DNA of 64,000 nucleotides from Elusimicrobiota bacterium (GCA_016182905.1 JACPFR010000028.1:1-64000), one strand, 5' to 3'; shown: positions 7,627-16,949, numbered from the stretch's first letter. Numbers and translations are program-made. Notes: generated by a model from the sequence alone, not told the origin.

Positions 7627-9429
7627 TCAAAGTCCCGATCCTTCCGGGAAGTCCTGAGAGGCGGTCACGGGCAGGCGCCCTTCCGCTTTGAGCGCGCCGG
7701 AAACCACCTCGGCGGCTCCTGCCTGCGCCTCCGGATCGTCTTCATAAGCGACAAGAACGGCCGTCTGTGGACCCGCGAGCGCGAGGCTGTAGGGATTGCC
7801 GAAGACGACGAGAGCCGTCGGCTTACGGGAAGCGCGGACGCGCGCGAGCATATCCAGACCCTCCGCGGTCAGGCCATACCCCTCGGCAGCCTTGCGCGTC
7901 ATCCCTTGGATAGACACGATCACGGCGTCATATCCGGACAATCTTTCAATCATCCGCCGGGTCTCGTCCGGAGTCGGACGTGAGGAGGCATAGAAGGCGC
8001 TGAACGGAATACGCTCAGCCAAGGCTTTGGCGAACGGAGTATACGCCGAGCGGCGAAAGAACCAAGGAAAGCGGTTGTGCAGCCCGCGCAGGCGCGGAGG
8101 CGCTCCGATCTGCACGTGAGCGATCTTTCGTCCCAGTCGCAACGGCAGAAAATCGCCGTCATTGCGAACGAGCGTCAGGGCTTTGCGATAGAGGTCTTTT
8201 TTCAGCTTCATAGCCCCCGCCGTCATCAGCTTGTCCGAGAGATTTTCGGCCGGCACGAGGCGCTCGCGATCGAGGCCGAGGGCTTCCTTGGCGCGCAAGA
8301 TCCTCAAGACCCTCTGATCCAGTTCCGCCTCCGGCAGCCGGCCGGAACGAACGGCTTCGGCGATCCTCTTGAAGCCGTCCGGCAATTGCTGAGAAAGGAC
8401 GGGAAGGATCTTCCCGTTGTCGCTTCCCAGGAGCAGCACGTCGGTCCCGGCGAAAGCGGCCTCGGCCATGGCCTGTCCTCCCGGATAAGCCTTGGTGATC
8501 GCCGCCATCGCCAACGCGTCCGAGACGACCAGGCCGCCGAACCCCAGCTCCCGCCGCAGCAATCCGGTGATGACCTGCGACGAAAGCGAGACCGGACGAT
8601 TAGCATCCGATTCCAGGGCCGGGACCGAAAGATGCGCGATCATCACGGCCGCGACGCCGTCTTCGATCTGTTTTTTGAAAGGAATGAATTCAACCCGATC
8701 GAATCTTTCCCGCGGGTGCGGGATGCGCGGCAGGTCGAGATGGGAATCGACGTCCGTGTCGCCGTGGCCCGGGAAGTGCTTGGCGCAGGCCAAGACCCCG
8801 GCGGCTTGAATGCCGAGCATGTACGAGGCGCCCTTCGCCGCGACCTTCTGCGGGTTCTCGCCGAACGACCGGTCGTTGATGATCGGATTCTTCGGGTTGT
8901 TGTTGACGTCGACGTCCGGAGCGAGGTTCAGGTGGACGCCGACGACACGAAGTTCGCGGCCGATCTCGGACCCGAGGGACCGGAGAAGTCCGTCGTCCGT
9001 CAGCGCACCCAAGGTCATGTTGCGGGGAAACCGGATCGCATCGGAGAGCCGCATGCTCAAGCCCCATTCCGCGTCCAAGGCTATCAAGAGCGGCTGGCCG
9101 CTCAAACCCTGCATCTCATTGACCAAGCCGACGTGGGTCTTTGAATCGGCCCGATAAAAGATAAGGCCTCCGGGCTTGTATAAGCGTATCGCTTCGCGGG
9201 TTGCGTCGAGTTCGGTCTTGTCCCAGCCGGCAAAAACGGAAAGCATGAGGAGCTGCCCGACTTTCTCCTCAAGCGTCATGCCGCGAAGAGTTCGCTCCGC
9301 CCACGTTTCCGCGCGCGCCGCGGTCCCGGCCGCGATCGACAGGACCAGCGCCAAGAGCAGCGATTTCTTCAAAACTCCCGGCCACCGTAAGCGTGGCGTG
9401 ATATCTCGCCTCTGATGAGAATCTTTCAT
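7627..9429 (-). CDS. GH3 family beta-N-acetylhexosaminidase-like glycosidase, exported
   Basis: 600-residue glycoside hydrolase family 3 protein. A hydrophobic segment at about residues 22-40 ending ARAE indicates a signal peptide, with an unusually long polar n-region (a later start is possible). The domain shows LTLEEKVGQLLML-type opening, KHFPGHGDTDVDSH (about residues 211-224, the NagZ-subgroup general acid/base loop with Asp-x-His) and VVSDALAMA (about 300, nucleophile Asp). A C-terminal alpha/beta sandwich of about 200 residues follows, as in two-domain GH3 enzymes. It is likely to cleave N-acetylglucosamine-containing glycans such as peptidoglycan fragments or chitin outside the cytoplasm. 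It is flanked by recurring elements E3 and E4. Confidence 0.87.
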   Translation of the reverse strand: MKDSHQRRDITPRLRWPGVLKKSLLLALVLSIAAGTAARAETWAERTLRGMTLEEKVGQLLMLSVFAGWDKTELDATREAIRLYKPGGLIFYRADSKTHVGLVNEMQGLSGQPLLIALDAEWGLSMRLSDAIRFPRNMTLGALTDDGLLRSLGSEIGRELRVVGVHLNLAPDVDVNNNPKNPIINDRSFGENPQKVAAKGASYMLGIQAAGVLACAKHFPGHGDTDVDSHLDLPRIPHPRERFDRVEFIPFKKQIEDGVAAVMIAHLSVPALESDANRPVSLSSQVITGLLRRELGFGGLVVSDALAMAAITKAYPGGQAMAEAAFAGTDVLLLGSDNGKILPVLSQQLPDGFKRIAEAVRSGRLPEAELDQRVLRILRAKEALGLDRERLVPAENLSDKLMTAGAMKLKKDLYRKALTLVRNDGDFLPLRLGRKIAHVQIGAPPRLRGLHNRFPWFFRRSAYTPFAKALAERIPFSAFYASSRPTPDETRRMIERLSGYDAVIVSIQGMTRKAAEGYGLTAEGLDMLARVRASRKPTALVVFGNPYSLALAGPQTAVLVAYEDDPEAQAGAAEVVSGALKAEGRLPVTASQDFPEGSGL

Positions 9430-9454
9430 GACGGTGGTAGCCTACTAAAAAGGC

Positions 9455-9507
9455 GAAAGCCCTCCGACCTAGCGGCCGAAGGGCTCTCATCTGAAGATTG
9501 GCTGCCC
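9455..9507 (-). repeat. Recurring intergenic element, copy E4
   Basis: A terminator stem AGCCCT...AGGGCT (9458-9485), with an inner CCG/CGG stem and TTTCGCCTTTTT on the minus-strand 3' side, is followed by the core GAAGATTGGCTGCCC (plus strand, 9493-9507). CTGCC and GGCAG on either side of CGTCATC can pair. It sits between the stop of the cyclase-ATPase gene and the start of the GH3 gene. Confidence 0.65.
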
Positions 9508-9579
9508 GTCATCGGCAGGCTGCGTACTCCGGAGTAAGTTGATCGCGGCGGCCACCGACACGGCGTCTTACGAGCAAGT

Positions 9580-12315
9580 TCACCTGTGCGATGTTCCGCT
9601 GGCGGTTCCCTTGAGGTCCGAAGCCAACTTCAGCGCCCGCTCGACGGCCGAGCATAAGGTCAGCTCGCGGCCGGCCGCCCGCGCGGACTCGTAGGCTCCG
9701 GCGTCCAGAGCGGCCCGAACCGATCGAGTCGTTTCGTCGCACTCGACCCGATCCGCGTAGATGAGAACGGCGTTCTGCTCGCCCAGGAGCTTCTCAGCCG
9801 CGCCCAGAAGGACCGCCGCCTGCTCGGGCTCTCCCGCCGCCGCGGCCAGCGCGGCGACGAGTATAAGCCCGGGAGGCACGTTATGCTTGTTTCCGCTGCA
9901 ATGCGCGGCCGTCAGCGTCTCCGTCGCCAGAGGCAGCGCCTCCGCGGACCGGCCCAGCCGCAGCAGGCAGACCGCAAGGTTCCCCGCCGCCACCGTGGAC
10001 CAGTATGCGCTGCTCAGCTCCCGCGAGAGCGTCAGGCTCTCCTCGTAGAGTCCGGCCGCTCGCGCGAAATCCCCACCGGCGCGCACATGCTCTCCCAGCG
10101 TGTTCAAGAGCGTGGCGATGCTGAGCTTGTCGTGCGCTTGGCGCACCAGGACGAGCGCCTCCTCAAGCATCGGCGCCACGCGCTCAGCTTGGCCGCGATC
10201 GAGGGCGAGGGAGGCCGCCCGGGCCAAGGCCAGCCCGCGCCGGCGCGGCTCACCAAGCCGGACGGTCTTCTCGATCAGCTCTTCCGTCACCCGCTGCGCG
10301 CGCTCATGCTCGCCGCGGAATACCAAGACCCGTGTCAATGCCGTGAGCGCGTCGACCTCGCCCTTCGCATCGCCGAGCGTCCGGAAGAGCCCATCGGCCT
10401 TCTCAAGCTGGGCAAGCGCCTGCGGCAGCTCTCCGAGCCCGGCGTGCATCTGCCCGAGCGCGAGGACCGCGCGCGCCCGCGCGGCCGTCGGCGGACCCTC
10501 GTCCAGGCCGAGCACGGACTCGAGCTGGTCCCGGCCCTCGGTGTATAGGCCTCGTTGGTTCCAAAAGGGCCCCAGGCCGGCCCCGAGGCGCAGCGCGGCG
10601 TCCGCGTCCCGCCGATCCCGAGCGTCATCGAGGACCGCGCGGAAATTACCGAGTTCGCTCTCGAGCCGCTCGGACCACCGCTGCTGATCGGGTCCCTCGA
10701 GCCTCGCGCCGTCCATCTGGGCGAGCGCGAGATAATAGTCCGCATGCCTTTGCCGGTAATCGCCGCCTTCGCCGTGCTCCTTGAGGCGCTCATGGGCGAA
10801 GTCCCGCAGGGTCCTCAGCATCCCGAAACGGACCTCCTCGCCCTCCGAGTTGGCGCGCACGAGACTCTTATCCAAGAGCGAGCCCAGCACCGGCATGACG
10901 CGCTCCTCGCCGAGCACCACGGCGGCGGCCTCGCGGTCCCAACCGCCGCTGAAGACGCCCAGCCGCCGAAAGGCCTCGCGCTCGGCCGCGTCGAGAAGCT
11001 CGTAGCTCCATGAGATCGCTCCGCGAAGCGTCCTCTGTCGCTCGGGCAAGTTCCGGGCGCCCCCGGAAAGGACGTCGAGCGGCCCCGCGCCGCGGCGGCT
11101 CAGCTCGGCCAGCAGCGCCTTCGGAGAGAACAGCCGGCTCTGGCCGGCCGCCAGCTCGATGGCGAGCGGCAGGCCGTCGAGCTGGGCGCAGAGCGCGGCG
11201 ACGTCGGCCCTATTGTCGTCGGTGACCGAGAAGTCCGACTTGGCGGCGCGCGCCCGCTCGGCGAAGAGCCGCACGCCCTCGGCCTGCTGGAGCGGGGGCA
11301 GCGCGAAGTCCTGCTCGCCGTATATGCGCAGCAAGCTCCGGCTCGTCACGATCACTTTGAGGCCTGGAGCCGCCTCGAGCAGCGTCGCCACCTCGGCGGA
11401 GGCGTCGAGCACCTGCTCGAAGTTGTCGAGTATCAGCAGCAGCTGGCGCTCGCCCAGGAAGTCCGTGAGCATCCGGCGGATCGGCAGGCCGGCGGCTTCC
11501 TTGACGCCCAGCGCCGCGGCGATCGCGGGAAGGACCAGGCCCGGCTCGCGGACCGCGGCGAGCGCGACGAACCAAGCGCCGTGCGCGAACTCATCGACCA
11601 AGTCGGCGCCGGCCTGCAGCGCCAGCCGCGTCTTGCCCGCGCCTCCCGTCCCGGAGATCGTCAGAAGCCGCACGCCGTCGCGCCGGATCGACCGGCGAAT
11701 CTCGGCAAGCTCCGTCTCGCGGCCGATGAGGGCCGTGGCCTGCGCGGAGAGGTTGTTCGGCCGTCCCTCGAGCGTGCGCAGCGGCGGGAAATCCTCCGGA
11801 AGTCCCGGCGCGACGACCTGAAAGACATGCTCGGGGCGGACGAGATCCTTCAATCGGCGCTCTCCCAGGTCGCGCAGCGACACCCCCTTGGGCAGGGCGT
11901 CCGCAACGGCATCCGCCGCCGCTCGGGAGAGCAGCGTCTGCCCGCCATGTCCCGCCGAAAGCAGCCGCGCGACGCGGTTGAGAGCCGGGCCGAAATAGTC
12001 CTGGTCGCGTTCCTCGGCGGCTGCGAAGTGGATCGCGGCGCGCACGCGCAACGGCGCCAGCACCCCCCATGACTGCGCGTCCAGCGCGCGGTGCGCCGCC
12101 AAGACGGCCGCAAGCGCTTCTCCCGGCGTCGGGAAGACCGCGCAGAACGCGTCGCCTATGGCCTTGAACACTCGCCCGCCGGATGCGTCCACAGCCCGGC
12201 GGATCAGCGCGTCATGGCGGGCAAGAGCCTCGCTCATCTCATCCGGGTGGGAGTCCCAACGGCGGGTGCTGCCTTCGATGTCGGTGAAAAGGAAAGCGAT
12301 GGTCTTCGACCGCAT
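9580..12315 (-). CDS. Adenylate/guanylate cyclase-domain protein with NB-ARC-like ATPase and TPR repeats
   Basis: 911 residues with three parts. Residues 1-180 are a class III nucleotide cyclase domain: FTDIEGST (metal-binding Asp) and KAIGDAFCAVF carry the two catalytic Asp positions. Residues about 195-520 form a STAND-type ATPase with P-loop GTGGAGKT (about residue 220) and Walker B LLLILDNFEQV. From about 530 to the end are helical TPR-like repeats. This matches the large family of cyclase-ATPase regulators (often called predicted ATPases) in soil bacteria, in which the ATPase and TPR part senses a ligand or partner. No signal peptide is present, so it is cytoplasmic. Whether the cyclase makes cAMP or cGMP, or is degenerate, cannot be decided here. 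Confidence 0.88.
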   Translation of the reverse strand: MRSKTIAFLFTDIEGSTRRWDSHPDEMSEALARHDALIRRAVDASGGRVFKAIGDAFCAVFPTPGEALAAVLAAHRALDAQSWGVLAPLRVRAAIHFAAAEERDQDYFGPALNRVARLLSAGHGGQTLLSRAAADAVADALPKGVSLRDLGERRLKDLVRPEHVFQVVAPGLPEDFPPLRTLEGRPNNLSAQATALIGRETELAEIRRSIRRDGVRLLTISGTGGAGKTRLALQAGADLVDEFAHGAWFVALAAVREPGLVLPAIAAALGVKEAAGLPIRRMLTDFLGERQLLLILDNFEQVLDASAEVATLLEAAPGLKVIVTSRSLLRIYGEQDFALPPLQQAEGVRLFAERARAAKSDFSVTDDNRADVAALCAQLDGLPLAIELAAGQSRLFSPKALLAELSRRGAGPLDVLSGGARNLPERQRTLRGAISWSYELLDAAEREAFRRLGVFSGGWDREAAAVVLGEERVMPVLGSLLDKSLVRANSEGEEVRFGMLRTLRDFAHERLKEHGEGGDYRQRHADYYLALAQMDGARLEGPDQQRWSERLESELGNFRAVLDDARDRRDADAALRLGAGLGPFWNQRGLYTEGRDQLESVLGLDEGPPTAARARAVLALGQMHAGLGELPQALAQLEKADGLFRTLGDAKGEVDALTALTRVLVFRGEHERAQRVTEELIEKTVRLGEPRRRGLALARAASLALDRGQAERVAPMLEEALVLVRQAHDKLSIATLLNTLGEHVRAGGDFARAAGLYEESLTLSRELSSAYWSTVAAGNLAVCLLRLGRSAEALPLATETLTAAHCSGNKHNVPPGLILVAALAAAAGEPEQAAVLLGAAEKLLGEQNAVLIYADRVECDETTRSVRAALDAGAYESARAAGRELTLCSAVERALKLASDLKGTASGTSHR

Positions 12316-12356
12316 ATCTTGAGGATGATTCTATCTATTTACCCGAACATCAAAAC

Positions 12357-12537
12357 GAAAAGCCCTCCTTTCGGAGGGCTTCGACTATCCTTGAGGATAG
12401 CTCACGTCAAGATTGGCTGCCCGTCGTTTGGCAGTATTCGAACCTGGGCTGGAGCCGGAAGTGAGTTTAAACTGCCCAAAGTGGCTGTTTTGGCCCAAAA
12501 CCGACCACGGGAATAGGACGTTACTCGAACCGGCTTC
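12357..12537 (-). repeat. Recurring intergenic element, copy E5
   Basis: Contains the terminator stem AGCCCTCC/GGAGGGCT (12361-12380) with TTTTCGTTTTG on the minus strand, the palindrome CTATCCTTGAGGATAG (12385-12400, identical to E1), the core GTCAAGATTGGCTGC (plus strand, 12406-12420), a T-arm-like block TATTCGAACCTGG (12434-12447) and a second block GGGAATAGGACG...TCGAACCGGC (12509-12533). The terminator points away from the plus-strand gene that follows and has no minus-strand gene upstream of it. The rest of 12316-12653 shows nothing else except the promoter of the next gene. Confidence 0.75.
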
Positions 12538-12653
12538 AACGCCCCGAGCCGCCCGAAAGGCAGGCACGTAGTGGGCGATGCTGGGCCTTTTTACACGAAG
12601 AGGTGGGCCGAAGGACCCTGACTGAAACGACTCGACCGATTCATACTCATACC

Positions 12654-13628
12654 ATGAAGAAGTCATTGGGACTTGCCTTGGCTGGATTCTTAGCCATCAC
12701 GCCCGCTCTGTTATTCGCGCAGGTCGTCGGAGGCAAAGCAACATTTGGTGCTTTAGCCAGGCCGACCACCCTGCCGATGACTGCTTATGGCACCGCGCCG
12801 CAATTACTCTTGCCTGTGGTCGGGCTCACCGCGCCGCAATTACTCTTGCCTGTGGTCGGGCTCACCGTGCCGCAGATCAACCCGGCCGCAGCGTCAGCGC
12901 CTCCCGCCAAAATCCTGCCGGCCGTCGCTGCAATGCACAGAGGCGGCACCCCGGCCCAGACCTTGACTGCGCTCCAGGACGCAGGGGAAACCCCGGGCGG
13001 CCAGGCATCCGGCGAAACGCTGGCGCACGAAGGCAGGACGACCTTCGATTCGTCGGCGAGCGGCGGATCTGTCGGAGACTTTCACGCCCCGGTTTCTGCG
13101 AGGATACCACCGACCGTCGGCGCGCCCTGGGCGGAGTTCGGGCGAGGGTTTTTAGAACTTGGGAAGTATCCGCCCAACACAGCGAAAGGCGACGAGCGTA
13201 TCGATCAGCACGACATCAGGTTGTGGGAGAAGACCCGCAGCAGCAATAGCGAGCACGCGGTCTGGGAAGCTTTTGGCGAGGCCGGGAAACGGGTGGCGAT
13301 AGGCCGGTACTTCAGCGGGGCACAAGATCATCTGGGTGGGGAATTGTTGAAGCGAGAGCTCGAATGGCTCCTCGGGAAGATAAGGGAGAACGGCATCCCG
13401 CTGTCATCGATCACTAAAATTCGAGGCCGCCATACCCACCCCTCCGGTGCTTCCGACCGGTTTTCGAACGGCGACGTGACAACTGCCTTCGACTTTAGAT
13501 CCTATCTCGCCTGGCGCGGCCTCTCCCAGTCAGCCTTTGAACAAACGATCATTTATGTTCAATCGACGTTTTTCGGCGGTCGGTGGAGACTTTTCAAGCG
13601 CTCCTTCATTTTGCCGCCCTTGTCGTGA
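12654..13628 (+). CDS. Exported protein with C-terminal JAB/RadC-like metal motif
   Basis: The ATG was chosen because it gives a clear signal peptide (MKKSLGLALAGFLAITPALLFAQ) and lies 6 nt after CATACT. The 324-residue product has an Ala/Pro-rich spacer containing a perfect tandem repeat (APQLLLPVVGLT twice), then a folded C-terminal domain from about residue 150. That domain contains GRHTHPSGASDRFSNGD, which resembles the JAB1/MPN metalloprotease signature H-x-H-x7-S-x2-D of RadC and deubiquitinase-like proteins, with one extra residue before the Ser. An exported JAB-like peptidase is a reasonable guess; the family assignment is tentative. It is the only plus-strand gene framed by two recurring elements (E5 and E6). 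Confidence 0.6.
   Translation: MKKSLGLALAGFLAITPALLFAQVVGGKATFGALARPTTLPMTAYGTAPQLLLPVVGLTAPQLLLPVVGLTVPQINPAAASAPPAKILPAVAAMHRGGTPAQTLTALQDAGETPGGQASGETLAHEGRTTFDSSASGGSVGDFHAPVSARIPPTVGAPWAEFGRGFLELGKYPPNTAKGDERIDQHDIRLWEKTRSSNSEHAVWEAFGEAGKRVAIGRYFSGAQDHLGGELLKRELEWLLGKIRENGIPLSSITKIRGRHTHPSGASDRFSNGDVTTAFDFRSYLAWRGLSQSAFEQTIIYVQSTFFGGRWRLFKRSFILPPLS
12795..12866 (+). repeat. Perfect tandem 36-bp repeat inside the JAB-like gene
   Basis: Two identical 36-bp units (12795-12830 and 12831-12866) encode a repeated 12-residue APQLLLPVVGLT segment, with a third partial VPQ start. Identity at the DNA level implies a recent duplication in the low-complexity spacer. Confidence 0.9.
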
Positions 13629-13670
13629 CCCTGTCAGGCCATCAGCACTGACGTCTCCCCACAAATACCA

Positions 13671-13730
13671 AAGGCCGCTCGTCGAGCGGCCCTGGTACGA
13701 GTGAGGTTCTGTTAGTCAAATTGGCTGCCC
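13671..13730 (-). repeat. Recurring intergenic element, copy E6 (divergent hairpin)
   Basis: The hairpin GGCCGCTC-GTC-GAGCGGCC (13673-13691) replaces the GCCCTCC stem. The core GTCAAATTGGCTGCCC (plus strand) at 13715-13730 is conserved. On the minus strand TTTGGTATTTG follows the stem, so it is a weak terminator; on the plus strand it could also end the JAB-like gene. Confidence 0.55.
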
Positions 13731-13763
13731 GAATCCGACGCTCCTCAAAACGGGAAAGGCCTT

Positions 13764-14015
13764 ATGTTCGAGTTTTCCTTCGGTGCGATGAACACGGCCA
13801 AGGGCGAGAAGCGCCTCTTGACGCATGAGGCATTCGTCGAAGCCGCCCGTGAAAAATTCACTCGGCCCAAGACTCGCTCACTCAAGGATCAAATTCTTCT
13901 CGCCCGAGAGTGCCAACAGAAGCTGCTGAATTTCCCCGCCTTGACGCGCAAGGACATCGCCAAGCAGCTCGACATGACAACGGCCCGTCTCAATCAGATT
14001 TTACGCCTACTCTGA
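13764..14015 (+). CDS. Small helix-turn-helix protein
   Basis: 83-residue protein with a charged N-terminal half and a C-terminal helix-turn-helix: TRKDIAKQLDMTTARLNQILRLL fits the pattern of small DNA-binding domains that accompany recombinases and plasmid functions (helix 2 DIAKQLD, recognition helix TTARLNQIL). A possible GGGAAAGG ribosome-binding site lies 5-12 nt upstream; an internal ATG at 13788 would remove 8 residues. No recombinase gene is present nearby. It could regulate or direct rearrangement of the surrounding elements, but that is speculation. It converges with the SWIM-protein gene, with 6 nt between stops. Confidence 0.6.
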   Translation: MFEFSFGAMNTAKGEKRLLTHEAFVEAAREKFTRPKTRSLKDQILLARECQQKLLNFPALTRKDIAKQLDMTTARLNQILRLL

Positions 14016-14021
14016 TCCCGT

Positions 14022-15749
14022 TCAGATCGCGACGGACTTCACCCTCTCAAGCAGCTTCATAAAATTGCGTTTGCGCTTGTAGACCGTCCTCATCTCGTTC
14101 AGATACGCGGCGAATTCACGCTCTCGGCTAAGGCCGTTCATCAACTCCCTGACAGCGCGAATAAGACGGACGACGCCGGCGTAGTCCGGACTACCCATTC
14201 TCTCCAGAAGCCGCCTGATCTCGGCGCGATAGACCTGCACGGCGTCTTGGGGATGATCTTTCTCGCGAAGATGGGCCAGCGTCATCCAGAATTCCGGGTG
14301 GCATCCGCCGGCCTTGGCCTCGGCCCAGGCTCCATCCACGTCCTTCTCCCAAAGGAGTATCTCGACCAATCTGGATTGATCCGGCGTCATCCATGACTGC
14401 GTCGAGTTCTTGCGCTTAGCCGTCTCGAAGCGCTCGCGCAGCAGTCCGATGGCCTTCGCCCGCCACTTCGGCCACTGCCGCACCCGCTCGGCATACTCCT
14501 TCAAGTCCTGGTATGTCCCCAGTTCCGGGCTATCCCCGAAATTCTTCCAGATCAATTCCATGGCCTCATCGTGACGCTTGCGCCGATGATACTCCCCCGC
14601 CAGAAAATTCCGAAGTCGCGAATTGGCTTCCTTGGGAAAGGCTTTGAGGCCTCTCTCCGCCCAATCCAGCGCCTCATCGTGGCGGCCCGCTTTCATGTAA
14701 AGCTCCGCGATTCCAAGATAATAATACGGGCTGGACAGGTCGCGGCTCTTGATCGCGACCAACTCCTCAAGGTCGCCGGAGACTTCGGCCAACGTCTCCA
14801 TGATGGACCTGATACGAAAGCTCCCGTCGGAGGACTGGCTCTTTGCGCCGGGCTCTTTTTGAGGAATCTTCGCCCACTCTGCCTGAGCGAGGCGCCGGTA
14901 TTCAGCCAATCCCTCCCGCCCCATCACGTCGGCATGGGTCCGAACCACGCCATGAAATACATCCCACTCCGAATGAAGGCTCCGGTCGAACAAGCGCCGG
15001 GCCAAGGCCTTCGGCTCCGGTTTGGCGGCGACGCAAGCCGCGTGATGCAGCTCCTCGATGCGCTCGATGATCGGCCGCATGTAGCCGGCGGAGTCGTCCA
15101 ACGAATGGATCTTCTTCTCGATCCCGCTCAGGAAATACTCCGCAAGCCCCACGCACTCCTCGGGATAAGAGGGAATCGCCGACGACAGTTCGCGAACCAA
15201 GTCCTCCAGCCCGCGTGAAAAGGCCCTCATCGAGCGGTAGTCGATGAAACGCTCCGACTTCGTCGCCTGGTCGATCGCCTTGCGGAAGCTCGCCGCGAGG
15301 TCGCCGGGATCATCTCGCCGGGCGGTCAAGCTCAACCTTTGGAAGAAACGGTCGTCATCGCCGACCTGGCCCATGATCATCTCAACGAGAGCCTGCTTCT
15401 CCAAACCCGTCAGATGGCGGCGGATTTCGTCGAGTTGGCCCGCGTATTCGTCGGAGGAACCGCGCGTGGCGATCCATGCCAAGCCGACCGCCACGCAATG
15501 CTTGCAGACCGAGCCGTCGTCGCCCAACGGGCAAGTGCAGTCGAATTCGAGCCCGCCCTTCGCCGCCGCGATACGGACCTCATAGGTCTCCGTACCCTGC
15601 ACCTTCGCCGTGATGACGCCCGGCAGCACGCGCAAGCGCTCCACGAGCTCCTGCTCGAGGTAGTCCTCGCCGCGCTCGAAGTACGTGTCGCCGGCCGCGG
15701 CCCGCAGCGTCTCCCGGCTTAAAAGCTCATCGAAGGATGGCTCTTCCAC
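14022..15749 (-). CDS. SWIM zinc-finger protein
   Basis: 575-residue protein starting at GTG, with GAGAGGG 10 nt upstream. Near the N-terminus FDCTCPLGDDGSVCKHCVAVGLA fits the SWIM zinc finger (CxCxnCxH/C), a DNA- or protein-binding module. The rest is helical with TPR-like content (SSPYYYLGIAELYMKAGRHDEALDWAERGL and following). The family is usually annotated only as SWIM zinc-finger protein, often with a helical repeat tail. The upstream Fic gene ends 83 nt before this start, separated by short tandem repeats, and the two may be co-transcribed. The function is unknown. Confidence 0.85.
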   Translation of the reverse strand: MEEPSFDELLSRETLRAAAGDTYFERGEDYLEQELVERLRVLPGVITAKVQGTETYEVRIAAAKGGLEFDCTCPLGDDGSVCKHCVAVGLAWIATRGSSDEYAGQLDEIRRHLTGLEKQALVEMIMGQVGDDDRFFQRLSLTARRDDPGDLAASFRKAIDQATKSERFIDYRSMRAFSRGLEDLVRELSSAIPSYPEECVGLAEYFLSGIEKKIHSLDDSAGYMRPIIERIEELHHAACVAAKPEPKALARRLFDRSLHSEWDVFHGVVRTHADVMGREGLAEYRRLAQAEWAKIPQKEPGAKSQSSDGSFRIRSIMETLAEVSGDLEELVAIKSRDLSSPYYYLGIAELYMKAGRHDEALDWAERGLKAFPKEANSRLRNFLAGEYHRRKRHDEAMELIWKNFGDSPELGTYQDLKEYAERVRQWPKWRAKAIGLLRERFETAKRKNSTQSWMTPDQSRLVEILLWEKDVDGAWAEAKAGGCHPEFWMTLAHLREKDHPQDAVQVYRAEIRRLLERMGSPDYAGVVRLIRAVRELMNGLSREREFAAYLNEMRTVYKRKRNFMKLLERVKSVAI

Positions 15750-15778
15750 GAGTCAATTCCCTCTCCAAAGCCCTCCAA

Positions 15779-15834
15779 GGCGCAAGCCTTGGCGCGAGTT
15801 TGGCGCAAGTTTTGGCGCAAGTTGGCGCAAGTTT
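15779..15834. repeat. Short tandem repeats (about 11 bp) between the fic and SWIM genes
   Basis: About five near-identical copies of TTGGCGCAAG in a row, with small spacing changes and one GCGAG variant. They end at the stop codon of the Fic gene and form its 3' untranslated region. Confidence 0.8.
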
Positions 15835-16879
15835 AGGCCGCCCACTTGCCGGGCCGATAGCGGAGTTTATTGGTGGCCCCTTCGGGAATCAGCAGGCCTT
15901 TGTCCACCATGCCCTTTAGTTCCCGCTGGAGAGTCCGCCGCGGAGCATCCTTGAAGAGTCCGATGAAGTCCTTGAGAGTCAGGCCCTCGTGCTCGACCGC
16001 GCGCCTCAAGGCCGTTCGTTGCCTGTCGTTTAGGGCATGCTTTCGCGCGAGGAGGTCGAGCCGAATCACCTTCTCGCCCCGCTCCTGGACTTCCCGCATC
16101 TGAGTCGCCAAGCCGTCCGTGAAAAACTCCAGCCAGTTCGTCAGGTCCATGCCCCGCTCGCGCACGCCCTGGATAGCCTTGTAGAAGGCGATCCGGTCCC
16201 GGTCATAGTATTCACTGATCGTGAACAGGCGCTTGAAGTCGTAGCCCTTGCGGTAGAGGCAGAGGGTCGATAGAAGCCGGGAGGTCCGGCCGTTGCCGTC
16301 GTCAAAGGGATGGATATGAACAAGCTGGAACTGAGCGACGCCCGCTTCGAGAACCGGGTTGACGCCGTGCTCCGTCCGCAGCCAGCCGACCAAATCCGCC
16401 ATCATCCCGGGAACCTCGGCTGGAGGCGGCGGCGTGTAGATCACCTGCTTGGTCTTCGAATTGACCACGAAGTTCTGGCCTTTGCGGTACTGTCCGGGCG
16501 ACGCCTTGTCGCCGCGTACGCCTTTGACCAGCCGTTTGTGAATCTCGCGAAGCAGCGCCTCCCTGATGGGCTCCCCGTTGTCCAAGTATTCGGTTACCAG
16601 ATCGAAAGCGTCGCGGTAATTCAGGAGCTCCCGCGTATCGTCAGGATCAGCGCCGGGAACCTTTTTACCGGCAAGAAGCTTCTCCGACTCCTCGAGGGTC
16701 AGGTGCGTCCCCTCGATGTGAGTCGTGTGATGCGCTTCCAAGAGGAGCGCACGGTTCTGCATTTCGGAGATCCAGTCCTCCGAGAGCTTGGCCGCATCCA
16801 GAAATCCGCGCGCCCGCTCGATCCGAGTCAGGGCGGCCGTGACGGCGTTGGTGATCGTGAACTTCGGCAAAAAAGGCAT
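15833..16879 (-). CDS. Fic family protein (AMP-transferase type) with C-terminal winged helix
   Basis: 348-residue Fic/DOC protein. The catalytic loop [14 protein letters not shown] (about residue 190) matches HxFx(D/E)GNGRxxR, so it is predicted to transfer AMP to a target hydroxyl. The N-terminal TTHIEG fits the inhibitory helix pattern (S/T)xxxE(G/N), placing it in the self-inhibited class II. A C-terminal winged-helix region (residues about 275-345, [25 protein letters not shown]) suggests DNA binding or autoregulation. Neighbours do not identify a target. It is followed by the SWIM gene and preceded by the terminator of tRNA-Gln. Confidence 0.93.
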   Translation of the reverse strand: MPFLPKFTITNAVTAALTRIERARGFLDAAKLSEDWISEMQNRALLLEAHHTTHIEGTHLTLEESEKLLAGKKVPGADPDDTRELLNYRDAFDLVTEYLDNGEPIREALLREIHKRLVKGVRGDKASPGQYRKGQNFVVNSKTKQVIYTPPPPAEVPGMMADLVGWLRTEHGVNPVLEAGVAQFQLVHIHPFDDGNGRTSRLLSTLCLYRKGYDFKRLFTISEYYDRDRIAFYKAIQGVRERGMDLTNWLEFFTDGLATQMREVQERGEKVIRLDLLARKHALNDRQRTALRRAVEHEGLTLKDFIGLFKDAPRRTLQRELKGMVDKGLLIPEGATNKLRYRPGKWAA

Positions 16880-16905
16880 CGGACCACGAGTCTACAAAAA
16901 CGAGA

Positions 16906-16925
16906 AGCCCTCCGAGAGGAGGGCT
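16906..16925 (-). terminator. Terminator of the tRNA-Gln gene
   Basis: On the minus strand, stem AGCCCTCC/GGAGGGCT with loop TCTC, then TTCTCGTTTTTG. It lies 25 nt beyond the tRNA 3' end. The stem is the same as in elements E1, E3 and E5. Confidence 0.85.
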
Positions 16926-16949
16926 CCGTTCCGACTGTCAGTCTAAATT

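Noticed and set aside
3535-13730. Integron attC sites as an explanation for the elements between single genes
   Set aside because: The 7-bp attC core pairs (RYYYAAC and GTTRRRY) are not present in the elements and no integron integrase is in the window. The tRNA-like reading fits better.
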